A stretch of DNA of 64,000 nt from Hirudinaria manillensis (Eukaryota; Annelida; Clitellata; Hirudinida; Hirudinidae). Within the stretch, counting starts at the first letter, position 1. The number at the start of each line of letters is the position of its first letter. The stretch covers positions 3,114,535 through 3,178,534 of the forward strand of contig CM067533.1 in assembly GCA_034509925.1 (NCBI GenBank). Direction: 5' to 3'. This document shows positions 52,092 through 64,000 of this stretch, piece after piece. Position numbers and translations under genes: made by a program. A model generated the notes under the pieces. It was given only the letters and a program-made list of their open reading frames with translations. It was not told where the DNA came from and searched no databases.

Positions 52092-53693
52092 TCATGTAAC
52101 GACCTGGTATTCCAAAATGACATCTGCGGGTATATTCAATCTGTGCTTCAGCATCTTGCTGCAAAGGATACCAAAGACAAAGTAAGAGACGCACAAACAA
52201 AAGATCTATAAAACAAAGGGACAAACCCGATTTTTAAATTTGCTTCGCTATTAGATGCATCTCTCGTCCACAGGCCGAGTTTATCTCCTTTGGGTCTGAT
52301 GTTGACGACCGCACCGCAAATCTCGTCGCTCAGTTCATCGAATGCCTCGCCTATCAGGCAAAGTAGCTGCAAAAAATAATTAAAATAGAATTATATCGCC
52401 TATAAAAAACAAATTCAATAATTCAGCTGTCTGTAAATATTGACAAATCAAAAGCAAGAGTAACTTGCAATCCCAAAAGGCACTTAATCTCAAAAATCAA
52501 TATTTATTCCCCACACAGAATTATTGCAAGGCAAGACCAAGAAATGAAGGTCGTGGAAGCAAGAAAAATTAAACGAGATTGATACATAAAACCGACCGTT
52601 TCGAGCCAAAATCGATCTAGTTCTGTGCTTCTTTTCCTTTTATCTAAATTTATCAGCCACCTTCCTCCGTCCCTGTTGAAATCATCCTCCCACATAGGTT
52701 GAATTCCATCCTTCAAAGAAGCAAGCGCTCGGGTAAGCTTCGATACGACCAATAATACAAAGCAATGTTATTGTTGTCCCTACCTTAAACAATGAATAAT
52801 CACAACCTGGAGATATTTTACTGGCTGATTGTATGTAGTTGTACACTCTAAAATGAATCAATGCATCGAGTGAACAAATAATTAGATCCATTTTTTCCAT
52901 GCATTCAAAACTTACGCCCAAAAATCCTCTACAGTGGAAAATGTTGCGATGATCTTTTGATTAGCTGACCAGTCGTTCCTCTTGTCATTTTTAAAATACC
53001 ACAAAGCCCAGACGCTATGCAATGGATGTTTGACATAAAGACAGGTGTCCAAGCTCTCCAAAGCAGTTGGTTTTTCTTCCTCCTCTTCCTTTAATTTCTC
53101 AACAACCTTCAACACAAAAACATTCCAATGCTTCAAAAATCCATCAGTGTTTTAAATATTTGTTAAGGCCAATGTTATTATCGTTATATATACTAATATG
53201 CTTCAACTCAGATGGTCAGAATTGATCATTTTGATCTAAAGTCTCCTAAAGTCAACAGGGACAATTTAAAAATCACATCCACCAGTCACAAATAATCTAG
53301 TAATGCCAAATCCTGATTTCGAATGGTCATTAAAATTTCCCTTCTTAATGACGTGAACGTAAACATGAGTTTCACGCGTGATATGTACGTCCTCTAAAAT
53401 AAGGACGTTGAAATTAGCTTAAGATGCAGATCAACCGCTAACACTGCAACATGGGTCGTACTAAACAAGCAACGACTGGATTCGCAATGATCCCCTGTCC
53501 ATATGCTATGATCCAATTTGTTACGTTTTTGCCGTAATGCAATGCCTTCGCCCTTAAAAACCACAGCCAACGGAATTCATAATATTGATCATCTTGGAAA
53601 ATTATGAACCCATAAACAATGACATAAAAACGTGATTTAGTTGTTAGAATAGAATAAAATGAAAAACATGCTAACCGGTGCAACAGACGCCAT
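52092..53693 (-). CDS. EIF4E: Translation initiation factor eIF4E, six exons
   Basis: Exons in coding order: 53693-53676, 53106-52916, 52847-52784, 52710-52597, 52366-52227 and 52158-52092 (TGA), 197 residues. The cap-binding core is intact: HPLHSVWALWYFKND (first stacking Trp), TVEDFWAVYNYIQ, GCDYSLFKDGIQPMWEDD (second stacking Trp and the cap-contacting Glu), GGRWLINL, RFWLETLLCLIGEAFDE, AVVNIRPKGDKLGLWTRD (third Trp). The protein binds the mRNA 5' cap and eIF4G as part of eIF4F. The C-terminus ends VILEYQVVT, about 20 residues earlier than human eIF4E, so the loop with the regulatory serine (Ser209 in human) is absent unless a further exon is spliced from the GTCGTT site just before the stop. 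Exon 1 has only six codons, MASVAP, placed by phase and the adjacent donor. Confidence 0.92.
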
Positions 53694-55805
53694 ATTGAAA
53701 AGTTTGTTACAAGGAACAAATGATTGACAGTTGGGTGGAGTTAACATTTAATGGAAATTCAAAAGTAAATTATTTCTTACATAATAAGCATACGTTATTT
53801 AAAGTTTAGATTAATTTTAAAAATCTTTTAGTTAAATTGAAAATAAAACATGGTTCAAAAGCTTTCGGAATGATTAAATCTTGGTCGGGATCTTAATAAC
53901 ATATAATAGTGACGAAAATAAACCCATATACGGTACGAATCCTAATATATTCTCGTATCTCAAAACAGCGTCATGGCGAATAAATGCCAAAATTCAAACG
54001 AAAGAGGAAATGTGTAGTTTGAAATGTTAATTATGAATTGCTATTTTATAGCCCTTTTTTTGGCCCGCAACTTGACATATAATTTATCTTTTATAACAAA
54101 AGTTATAAAAATGTAAGTCATTAAATCCTAATGGTATGAGTTATGTGGTTGATACTTTTAAAATTTATTTCAAGCTAATTATTCCGCCAGTTGTCAGACT
54201 TCAAAATCTTGTTGAAATCAGGAGAAGCAGAGGAGACTTTATATAAGCGTTCAAGATGTTAACAGGAAGAGTAATTTTTCCACCGTCGAGTTTCTTTGAG
54301 GCCACCAAAACCAAAAAGCAGTTCCACAAAAGGGCGTGGGTGTAAACTAGAGGAAGGCAACGGGAATTCTAAAAACCAATTGTTTCAGTATAAGAATTGG
54401 CTTATGGAATAAGCTAGATGAGATCATGTTTTCAACATGTGTTCAACAGAATTGTCTAAAACAGCACTTTCAAAATTCAGCTAATGAATTGAAAAGGATT
54501 GGTTTATTGCCTTTGGTCACCGCTATAAACTGCAATTAAGTTAGAGCTTTGACAAAACTTTGATATACAAAATTCTTGACTGCACAATGTCTTTTTCATT
54601 TTTCTCGGATGCCCCAAGATCTACATTTAACAGAAATTAATGACATCACTTAAAAAAAGTTCACTAATAATCAAATGCCCGGCCTACATCTGTTTATCTC
54701 CTATAGCAGACTAAGCACTTAATCAGAATGTTTCTCGACGACATCCAAAATAAAAAGAAATCAAATTAAGATTGTAAAGCAGAGCTGTTCGAACCCTGAG
54801 CATTTCAAACGAGAGTTCGGTTTTGATGCTTTCTCTTCTTCCCTCATTAAGGAACTTTTAATATAACATCAATATTCACAACCAGAAACGCTGTAAAAGC
54901 GGAACAAATCCGATCATAGCAGATTCAAACACACTTGTAGTTTTTCCATTTTATTAACTGAAAATCAAAAATTTGCTGTTCAAGTCTGGTGCAAAACAGC
55001 CATTAAGGTCTTTCATTGAATTTTTCAAATAAGAGTCTGAAGATCCCAGGTATTAAGCAAAGAAAGAAGCAAAAACCACCCAAGAAAGTTGAGGAAGCTC
55101 AGCAAATAAATGTCAAAATAATTTGAGCTCATGAATATGTAAATGAAGTAGGATGACAACAAGAGGATATATTCCTTCAAGTAATCTCTCAAGATGAACA
55201 TAATTATAAGGCAGCAATGAATAGGTGTCAATATCCTTATATATTATAATATATAATATAATATAGCCAACACTTTAAATGTTTTTACCAGTCCAGTAGT
55301 AATAGGAATTGACTCTAAGCCACTAAAGACAGAACTTTGAGCAGGGTAGAAAAATGTTGAAGAGGCCATAGCAAATGGGACGATGACCCGTCGATGGCGA
55401 AAATAAATAAATAAATAAATAATGTGTTAAATGAAATAAATTAATAATAAGAATAAAGCTTAATAAATTAAATACTAACAACTACCAAACTACTTTCTTG
55501 CTAAACACGTAACAGGCAGGAATGACTTTTTGTAAGGAAATGTATGGTAGGAATTTTGTACGAAGTATGCCAAAAGGTCAATTAATATGCCAAAGAGGCA
55601 GATTAATCTTCCACGAGCACAAACACGGTCCGAAGCCATGCACCAGACGGGGGGGTGTTGACCTTCTCGTGTGAAGGTCAAGTCGAATTTCGAAATGTAA
55701 CATTCATTAAAATGTAATTTGCTGGAATAAGAGGGCAGAATTGAAATGAAAGCCACTAAAATGTTGTTCAGTGAGTTGAGGTGATCATCATCATCACAGA
55801 GGATT
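53694..55805. other. eIF4E upstream / intermediate filament downstream region
   Basis: It holds the presumed eIF4E promoter on the left and the 3' UTR of the filament gene on the right. An (AAAT)n run lies at about 55402-55424. No open frame of recognisable content was seen. Confidence 0.45.
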
Positions 55806-57230
55806 TCAGGCATAAACTGTTTTCTGGACTTGAGTGGCTCTTTCCTGTAAAGCAAGGAAGTTAATTTTATTTTGGAATCTCGCATAAGTTTTGCAAAGCG
55901 ACGGTTAAGCCGTCATTGGAGAATTGTAATATGTGATATTAATACTGTAATAATTAAATAACAAATTAATTATAAGGTATAATTGCCTAAAAATTAAAAC
56001 TCTTAATTCAAAGGAATATTTTCAACAAAAAACGTTAATTACCTCCCCAGATGCATTACAAAGACGAGTTGTGACATTCTGCCCCTGACCAAATGTTGGG
56101 AAGTTGTAAAGTTCAATGTCCTGGTAGCCGGAATCCCTAGGTTTAGCACCTCTTGCATAAATCTGTTTTTTTTTTTAAATTTCAGTTTAAATATTTCCGT
56201 GCAAAATATAATTTCATGATAAATGAAAATTTCATTTATTAACATCATATACTGGCAACAGAGATAACTCCTTAATTCCAAAAAATAATTATTTCCTATT
56301 AATATTAATATTATTATAAAATAGAAAGAAAATATAAAAGAAAATATCAACCAAAGAATTCTTCAATAAACAATTTAAAGACCGACGATAATCGTAAGAA
56401 TATTGACTATCGGCATTTAACTATTCGGATATTCATCACCAAAACGGAACCTTGGTTTTTCCACCAGGAGAGATTTTAAAGTCCCCAGGAAGGTTTGCAA
56501 CTGGCATCTCCCTACCATCAACATTTCTTCTGATGGTCCAATTTCCCAGGTGTTCTTCCTGCAGGTGAGATGTTTATTTTAAGGTGCACCTTGATCTTCA
56601 GTCAATGAAGTATTTCAAAATGACTCTTATAAATCTTGGCCTTTGTTGCTAAGATCCATGCAATCATGTAAGGAGACCAAGTTAGAGTTGGCTCCATATT
56701 TGTATTAATTAAAAATTATTTTAAAACGGCTGCCTTACAATTATAAGCGTCCCATAAGCTTCAATTTTCAACCATTTAAATAAACTTTTAAATCATTAAA
56801 TCAAGCAAATCTCAAGAACGCATCAACATTTCAACGTCAATCCTTCACATCCAACAAACACGGAATGCAGACCCTGCGACCGGTGTTTTCGAGGCAAATG
56901 TACTTCCCGTCGGGTGAAGATTCGGAAATGGCGATCGGACCTTTGGCACTTCTTTGGTAGGTGGTTTTGGCGAGCATGTCGCCTTTTACCACCTGGTTGA
57001 CGTTCAGCGTGTTGTCTGCAAGCATTTACCAGGTAACGTCGAGTAAGCAATCTTAATTCTTATATTAATTCTATTAATTAATTATATTCTTATATTAAGG
57101 ATAACTCAAGAATTAATGTCAATTTGATGAGCATAAACTTTTAGTTTAACAACTAATTTTAGTAAAATATTTTACAAAGTATTTCAGGTGTCTGATGAAA
57201 ATGATTTGTTCGGTATTCAATTGTAATTAC

Positions 57231-57261
<31 letters not shown>

Positions 57262-58592
57262 GATTGGTCAGTAAAGTGATCGTATAATCTTTAAAAGAAA
57301 AACCACCTCCATATCCCGCAAACGTGGATGCATATCCGCCCGTTGAAGACGTCTGCTGCGCTTTGTAGCTGCTCGTCATGGCCCTCGAGGTCTCGTAGGC
57401 AGTTTTTGTTGTCGTCGTCGTCGTTCCATCCCCGAGGTGGCCTCCTCCCCCTCCGCCTCCAGAGAAACCCGTCGTCATGGTAGCGAACATGGAGTCGACC
57501 ACTTGTTTCAGGCCCACCCTGTGCCGAGGAAAGACGCGCGTTTCCAGAAATGCAATAAACGTACGAGTTTTTAAAAGTAATCTAATTGCATATTTAATTT
57601 CACTGTGATTGCACTGAAGATGCAGAATAATTTACTGGACATGCCTGAGTATTAATGACTACAGACAACCTTGAAATGCATCGAGGATAACAAACCAACC
57701 AACTCCCTTCAGCACCGAACGAACCACAAATAAGCAAACGATCGAGATGCAGTCAACTGCAAAACTGTTGCATTTTTGAAGTTCTGACGAAACTTCACTC
57801 ACTTGTCGTCCTCTCCTTCGAGAAGTTTCCTGTAAGCAGCGATTTCCAGTTCAAGAGACAGCTTGGCATCGAGAAGGTCCTGCATTTCCTTAGTGATGGA
57901 CTCCAATTCTGCCTTGAGTTTTGCGACCTCTGCGATCAGTCGCTCGCTGTCCTGTTGCAATTCCTTCTCGCGCGACAGCATGTCCTGAGTCATTTCGTCG
58001 ATTTCCCTTTGCAGCATGTCGTTCTGGTGAAGTGATTTTTTAAAATATTTTTGGAGAACTTTATACTCTTTGCAATGAGATTGCAGTTTATATTTTACAA
58101 AGATGACACATGGAAAACTATTGCAACAGCGTCTTGCCATAAAGAATTTTGATAACAAGTTACAAACATTTGCTTGTAAGTAACTGATAGTTTATTAAGT
58201 TGATTAATTTCTGTTTCCCCTCTGAAATTTTATTTTGCTTATTTTTATTCACATCTTATTCACATTTTATAACATCATATTTTTATTGACCTTATTATTA
58301 CTTTTATTTATTACCGAAAAAAATAAAGCCAAGTACCTGAAACAACGTGCAAGTGTTTGAATGTAAGTCACGTGCCGCTAAGAAAACAATCGCTGCGCGT
58401 ACAAAATATGCACATTGTTTAGCAGTTAGGTGTATCATGTAATAATTTAACAGGAGACCACTGAAAATATGCAACTGTTCTTAATGCTGTTCTTGAAAGC
58501 AATTCAATAGGACATCCGACCTCTGTCAATGTCATGACAATGTCACTATTGTCCCGACATCTTTGACGGCAATCGTCAAGATTTTTGGAAAG

Positions 58593-58623
<31 letters not shown>

Positions 58624-61459
58624 ATACAAAAACAAAAGAATTGAACTGAAAAACTTTCACACCTTGCCCTGAAGGTCGAATATTTTTCCTTGAAGGTCGG
58701 AGGACTGCGACTTGAGTCGAACGACTTCTTCTTTGGCGTGTACGGAGTCGAGATTCTGTCGCGTAGCTCCAGTTCTGAACTCTTGCACCTTGAAAGGCAA
58801 CAAGATGAGTATCAGCTCCTTACGATTGATCACCACTTCATCATCTCATGTTTGAGGTGCCAAGCAATTAAGTAATTTAAATAGCTACCACAATCAAGCC
58901 ATCAATGTTTATGTTTATTTGCTAGTCATAAAAAAGAGGTTGAGGAGTTAATTTGTAAACATTTCATTCGCTCAATAGTCAGATGAGATAATCAAATCCC
59001 ATGATATAGGAAAACAAAAACACCACCACTACCATCAACTATCCATCATCATCATCATCACTGCCACCATCACCTTCATTGTCAAAGGTCATCATCATCA
59101 TCATCATCGTTGTTGTCATCACTGTCTACTTATCTATGGATCCATCCATTGATTTGTAACCTTCATGGTGTAAAGAGTTTCCATCTCCTTCCTCATGTCG
59201 TCCATCTTGTCATCATAAAGCTGTTGAATTTCCCTCAAACTGCCGCTCATTTCGCTCTTCCACAACTCCCTGTTCTCGGTCGTGGTGTCCCTGTAAGCGA
59301 GGGCTGCCAGCTCTCTTAGTTCCTGGACGTGGATCCAAACCGTCGCATCAATTTCAAAATAATATTTAATGGATACATGATTGGCTCTTTAAATACAAAA
59401 TCAAAACATTACAGTAACATTATGCATTGAATGATACAGAATACGATGCCTTAGATTATAATAATTGCCTGAAAATGTTCCTAATAACTCCACATAAATG
59501 GCAGGATTCCACATAAATAATTGCACGACTTTACAACTATGTTAAACTATGTTCTACTCAGTCATTCGTTCAAAGCTGCATCCATTTGTTATGAATCCAG
59601 AAGTAGAGAACGACTTCAAAGAAATCAAAACCTGTTCATGGACTTGTTTCAAGAATTCCAACTCCTCCTCCAAGGCTTGTCTCCTGTTCTCTGCATCCTG
59701 GTGCAGGATTGATTCATTGTCCAGGTCCTTTGAAAACATTTTAAAAATTGTTTTGGTTATTTATAATTATATTTACATTATAATTAACAATTCTTACAAT
59801 AATAATAAAAATAAAAATAACTCTTTACAATAATTAAACATTTTTTAATAATTATTTAGAATAAATATGAATGATTATATAAATAAATGCAATGATATTA
59901 CATAAATGTTATATAAATATAAATAAATAAATGTATTCAACTCAGACAACAAACACCTTGTTGACGATCAATTTTAATATCATCATCATCATCATCACTT
60001 GTAATGCTTAATTAATTAATATTAATTCAATGGCTAATGTTACAATCCTCACAAATGACAAGGTTAAAGGTTAGGGTTAAGGTTAGGGTTAGGTGATTCA
60101 ATAAAAATCTAGTCCTATCTATATTATATCTAATATAACACTATGTACTTACAGTCCTGGCTCTGTTGAAACAATCCTGATAACGTGTGAGAGTCTTCTT
60201 GTTGACGTCTCTGTCTCCCTCGAGGAGTCCGATTCTCCTCTTCAAAAGGTTCAACTCGGCTTCGTAATCTGCCAGCTGTTGTATTTGTCGTTCGACTTTG
60301 TCTCGACTGTCGCTGACTGCAAGGCCTGCTTCTTCGAACCTGCCGTGCAGAAAACGTGCAGAGAAAGACGAAAGGTAAAACAAGAAAACACGAGTGAAAT
60401 TCGTGATTTGTTGCTTTGAAATAAGCATGTAAGAATGAAGTAAAGGGTGATTTTTCAACCAACACGTGCGATGTGGCAGGTAATCGACACGTGTATTGCA
60501 AGCAGAGGAGAGGATGTTCAAGAAATATCTGTGCAACATTTATCATTAATTGTTTCTTTAAAATTAATGTTGGCCGAGATTAAGATGAAAACGGAGATGA
60601 ATTATAAAGCAAATTTGATGAAATAATAGGAGACTGACTTCCTCCTAAGGATTTCAATCTGCTCTTCGAATGCTGATACTCTGAGCTGCAACTTCTGCTT
60701 CTCTCGCTCAGAATCCTCGAGCAGTTTTCTGGCCTCGTCAGATTCTGTTTGGTACATGAGTTTGATGTTGTTCGTCTCCTTTCCCCATTTCACTTTTAAT
60801 CTTTCCAGTTCGTCCGAGATTTTTCGGTTCTGAGCCTCCAAGAACCTCACTTTCTCGATGTAGCTTGCAAATCTGTTGTGTCAACATAGGATGGTTGAGT
60901 GAATTTTTATAGTGTGATTAAGCAAATTTAGCTAGGTCTCATAGCTCCTGGTCACTGATGGAGAAAGTTTACATAGTGAAATCCAAATTCAAAGAATTCT
61001 TGACAAATAATACAAATAAAACTTGCAGATTTGTTGATATAAAAAAGTGATAAAAATGATTGAATACACTAATTAAGGTTAAATAAAGTCATGAAACCCA
61101 TAAATCAATTAAATAACAACAATTAAAAAAAGAAATAAATCAATCAAACCTTTCATTTAAATCCTGCATTTCTTTCTTCTCCCTTTCACGAGACATTTTC
61201 AACTCTGACACACCAGTTCCAGATGCACCAGTTGGGAGTGCCATTGAAGACATGGCAAGCCTTCATTTGTCAAAAGAGTCCCAATGAAGCATGCAACACG
61301 ACAAGACCATAACTCATTATGTACCAACCTCGATGACTTTTCCACCATCAATCCACCTGCACCTGCTCCCGTTCTCTGGATGACAACATGCCTGGGTTGA
61401 ATGTTCGACCGAATCGAACGTCCAAATGCAAAAGCGTCGAGATCAAAAGTCGTCTCCAT
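55806..61459 (-). CDS. Cytoplasmic intermediate filament protein with lamin tail domain, 13 exons, complete
   Basis: Exons in coding order: 61459-61329, 61260-61150, 60872-60639, 60339-60153, 59727-59632, 59322-59161, 58788-58663, 58023-57803, 57518-57307, 57015-56873, 56558-56451, 56162-56043 and 55844-55806 (TGA), 629 residues. A short Gly-rich head (1-65) leads into the rod start EKKEMQDLNERFASYIEKVR and ends in the family signature EIAAYRKLLEGEDDK near residue 420. A Gly/Thr-rich linker follows (FSGGGGGGG, DGTTTTTTK), then a lamin tail (Ig-like) domain: YICLENTGRR, HLGNWTIRRNVDGREM, FPTFGQGQNVTT. The C-terminus ERATQVQKTVYA has no CaaX box, so it is not a nuclear lamin but the protostome cytoplasmic type, forming filaments for cell strength. 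The rod is broken by introns at several points. The exon 9 donor could lie three bases either way (57307 or 57304). Confidence 0.94.
58591..58624. repeat. (AAAT)n microsatellite in a filament intron
   Basis: About eight perfect AAAT units just before exon 7 of the filament gene on the minus strand. Confidence 0.85.
60067..60094. repeat. Short telomere-like tract (GGTTAG)n
   Basis: Four to five imperfect TTAGGG-type units (AAGGTTAGGGTTAAGGTTAGGGTTAGG) in the intron between filament exons 4 and 5. It is an interstitial telomere-like run, in G-strand sense on +. Confidence 0.75.
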
Positions 61460-63303
61460 GCCGAGTCAAAACACTTTTTCGAGCTTTAAAAATATGGTTT
61501 AATTCATAGGATGCGTTCTATTAGAATAATTTATAAATGTACTTTTAGCGCTTAAAAGGGTTACCAACCTCTGCTGGTAATTAAAGTTAACTCTGCGATT
61601 TGCGACTTCAACGCTTTTCGAAATTATGCCTCACAGTCTGAGAGCGTTTATTTCGTCAATTCCCGCGAATATATAGCTCTTGTAACACTTGAAAAAAGTC
61701 AGCCAAGAACGGAACTTTGCAGGATGAGAGTTTCTCTCCGAAATGAAGGTCTAACGTAGACTAATAACATCTGCTCACAGATAAAACTGTTTGACTCACT
61801 CAATCGATTTGTTCACGTATTGCAACGAACGACTCTTCGTAATACCGAAATAGGGCTATCTGGCGAATGAGCTCAGCGAAGCTCGAGATTCAGTCAGGTG
61901 AAACAGTAGCGTAGGCATTGCTGGTCAGACACGAAAATATTAGGCAAAAAGGCCAGACGATCGCTCTAGTAATATAATAATATATATATATATAGGATAT
62001 ATATATATTGCATTCAGAAAAGCTTTGCAAATAGCCATTTCGATGAAATATCGGACAGTCATCGATCCCTTCTATGCTCCACTCAATGAAAATAACGATT
62101 TTTTCTCAACAGTTTTTTTTTATATAATTCTCATCTTATTTTGATTTCAGCTTCACACCTTTTAGCCATGCTCAAATGTCATTTACCCACGGGAAATGTA
62201 CGGCTACAAATCACTAGCGAATTCATTGCACTTCGTACAATACGTTGAAAAATAGTAGGTGTAGGATGCACAGATCGAAATGTCACCAAATTCATATTTG
62301 TTGGAAATGCGTCTTTTACCACTATCAGGACGGAATCTTTAAATGTAATATACTGCCCCACTTCCCTTGCGTGCCCAACGGCCCCCCTCCCCCATAGTAT
62401 TCTAGATCCGCCACTGACTCAGCATTTTCGCCCTTTCCAATTGACTATTTTTTTTTAATCTAGAATAATAAGGCCCACAGAAGGACCGATTACAGAGGGT
62501 GTTAGTTTAAATTCTTTGCAACGAAAGCAGAGTTACGTTAGCACATTGAACTAGCCCTAAGCACATCTTTACAGAGTGAATTCTTTGTTAAAAGTTCAAT
62601 GTCTCACGAATAACTAACATCAAAACGTGACTCAGCCAGAGCAACGCAATTGGAAATAAAATAATTCGCCGACCAATTACCTAGACGATTGCTTTCGATC
62701 CAGTCATTGATACCCAGGCTCTCCAGGGCAATTCGCTCTCCAGTTGGCCTCGATTCTAAATAACCATCGCGTACGAATCTTGCTCATCTTCTCAGGTCGC
62801 TGAGTAATTGAGAGCTTTACGCAGAGAAAATGAATAAAAATGAGTTTTTTTAAAAGGTCTATTATTACATAAGACATCTATTGTCGTATACACGATTTTC
62901 TAGGCACGCTCAGATATTTCTACCAGACAAGTCTGAGGTAATGAATGGTTTGCAGATTAATGTCACATCCGAGCAAGGAAAAACAGTGTAAACGCTTTCC
63001 AACCATCCATGCCTTGCAACTCGTGCATAGATGGACAAGAACACAAAATTAAAAAGTTGGTGCAGCCCTAGCGAGTTTGATCGGCGAGTGCGTCAATAAA
63101 AAATCGAGAAGTAACCGAAAACCAATCCTTTGGGTTTTGAATGCAAATACGCCGTTCGAATAAATGTAAACAAAATAATTCGATGCAATCGAGGCGCGTT
63201 CTGCACTTCATTCCCCATGAAAACTATTGAAACGTGTCTCGAAAATTATGACATTGAATGCAATTTATTTCAAAGAAAGCAGATTAGAATCAAGCAGCAT
63301 CTG
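61460..63303. other. Filament promoter region and spacer
   Basis: Contains the filament 5' UTR and promoter and an (AT)n run at about 61975-62010. The sequence CCGCCACTGACTCAGC near 62410 may be a repeat remnant, but I could not place it. No gene was recognised. Confidence 0.4.
61668..61676 (-). promoter_or_regulatory. Candidate TATA box of the intermediate filament gene
   Basis: CTATATATT on the minus strand, about 210 bases upstream of the filament start codon, in a locally less AT-rich stretch. It would place transcription start near 61640. This is one motif only. Confidence 0.3.
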
Positions 63304-63812
63304 TCACAGTTCAATCTCCACCATTTTTTTCACCCAATCAGCAAAGACGACCTCCTTTCCATATTCCTGTTCTGTCTTCTTCAGGAATGCATGTTTCTAA
63401 AAGGAGATAAGGTTTTTTTGTGTCTAATACTTACATGAATCTTCAAACACCTTGACTAATAAGTTTAGTTCTAATACTGATTATTGGTGATTATTGTCAT
63501 CAATATTGTTGTCATAGCTGTTACCACTGCCATTGTCATCAACAACCACCATCAGGTTAACCAAGGATAATCAAAATGTTATCACTTTCACAGCCACATC
63601 CTTACCAGTGGTAATCCACCATAATGGTCTTATGAAGAGTCATTAATAACACAGAGTAAATCCAATTACAAACAATTAAGCAACTCAATTATGGTTTCAT
63701 AATGTAATTATGAAACAATAAGTAGTATATAAAATTGTAACATTCAACAACGTAATGTGTACTTACCGTCAATGTTTGGAGGTCAGACCTCTCAGAAGGG
63801 ATTTTTTTCAAA
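63304..63812 (-). CDS. Unrecognised protein, last two exons (5' end outside window)
   Basis: Minus-strand exons 63812-63767 and 63396-63304 (TGA) join in phase across a GTAAGT/TTTTAG intron. They give a 45-residue C-terminus, LKKIPSERSDLQTL then KHAFLKKTEQEYGKEVVFADWV and KMVEIEL, which is charged and probably helical. I do not recognise the family. The good splice sites, matching phase and sensible amino-acid composition make it likely to be real. The gene lies upstream of the filament gene in the same orientation. Confidence 0.55.
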
Positions 63813-64000
63813 CTGTAAAAACAAAAAGCAGGAGATCATTAGGAGAAGCAACAAAATCAGAATGTTGAATATGAATGTTGCATCATAAATGTTGCAGCTA
63901 TTATTAAAATTGTTACATTCACATTAATACATTAAGATAAAATAAAATAACAAATTCACATTAAATTCATTTCTCTGAAGAATAAGAACAAGAACATGAA

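Noticed and set aside
55490-55885. 131-codon minus-strand frame near the end of the filament gene
   Set aside because: Only the 39 bases at 55844-55806, in another frame, fit the filament C-terminus; the rest is 3' UTR.
55806-61459. Calling the filament gene a nuclear lamin
   Set aside because: The lamin tail domain is present, but the C-terminus KTVYA lacks a CaaX box, so the protostome cytoplasmic type fits better.
63130-63438. 102-codon plus-strand frame
   Set aside because: It is antisense to a spliced minus-strand exon with better evidence and has no domain.

Overview
This window is animal nuclear DNA: AT-rich, with long non-coding stretches, many short exons bounded by GT/AG splice sites, abundant trinucleotide microsatellites and several transposon classes. 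It is most likely from a protostome, probably a lophotrochozoan such as an annelid or mollusc. The main reason is the gene at 55.8-61.5 kb, a cytoplasmic intermediate filament with a lamin-type tail domain and no CaaX box, an architecture known from protostomes but not from vertebrate cytoplasmic filaments. The species assignment is inference. All exon models were read by eye from splice sites, reading phase and family resemblance. Phases close in every model, with one awkward junction (fasciclin exon 10/11).

Layout. 1-3953 (+): last four exons of an unrecognised coiled-coil protein. 5463-11567 (+): complete 11-exon ERK-type MAP kinase. 12561-12832 (+): two-exon, 66-residue LYR-motif protein resembling the human microprotein encoded upstream of MIEF1. 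13164-15292 (-): complete 10-exon proteasome lid deubiquitinase Rpn11/PSMD14. 16941-22489 (+): fasciclin II/NCAM-type adhesion molecule with five Ig and two FN3 domains and a GPI-like tail, 5' exon not found. 23041-25152 (-): complete 7-exon makorin E3 ligase. 38872-39198 (+): intronless, divergent Elongin C. 39936-49286 (-): ten 3' exons of a pikachurin (EGFLAM)-like LamG/EGF protein. 52092-53693 (-): six-exon eIF4E. 55806-61459 (-): 13-exon intermediate filament. 63304-63812 (-): last two exons of an unrecognised gene.

Between makorin and Elongin C (about 26-38 kb) lies a transposon graveyard. It holds two decayed Ulp1-protease elements (one with a PHD finger, one with a transposase-like region), a FLYWCH finger, fragments of at least three non-LTR retrotransposon types, an 840-bp non-autonomous hAT element with an 8-bp target duplication, and a pogo/Tigger transposase broken by one frameshift. 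Several insertions are nested and their order can be read from the target duplications. A younger L2/CR1-like element with a long open reverse-transcriptase frame sits in an intron of the pikachurin-like gene.

The host genes do not form one pathway. Three touch the ubiquitin system (PSMD14, makorin, Elongin C-like), but there is no sign that they are co-regulated. The most noteworthy items are the free-standing LYR microprotein gene, the hAT element with CCCCGGC-rich ends, the nested retrotransposons with a clean 9-bp duplication, the intronless Elongin C, and an eIF4E that appears to end before the usual C-terminal phosphorylation region.
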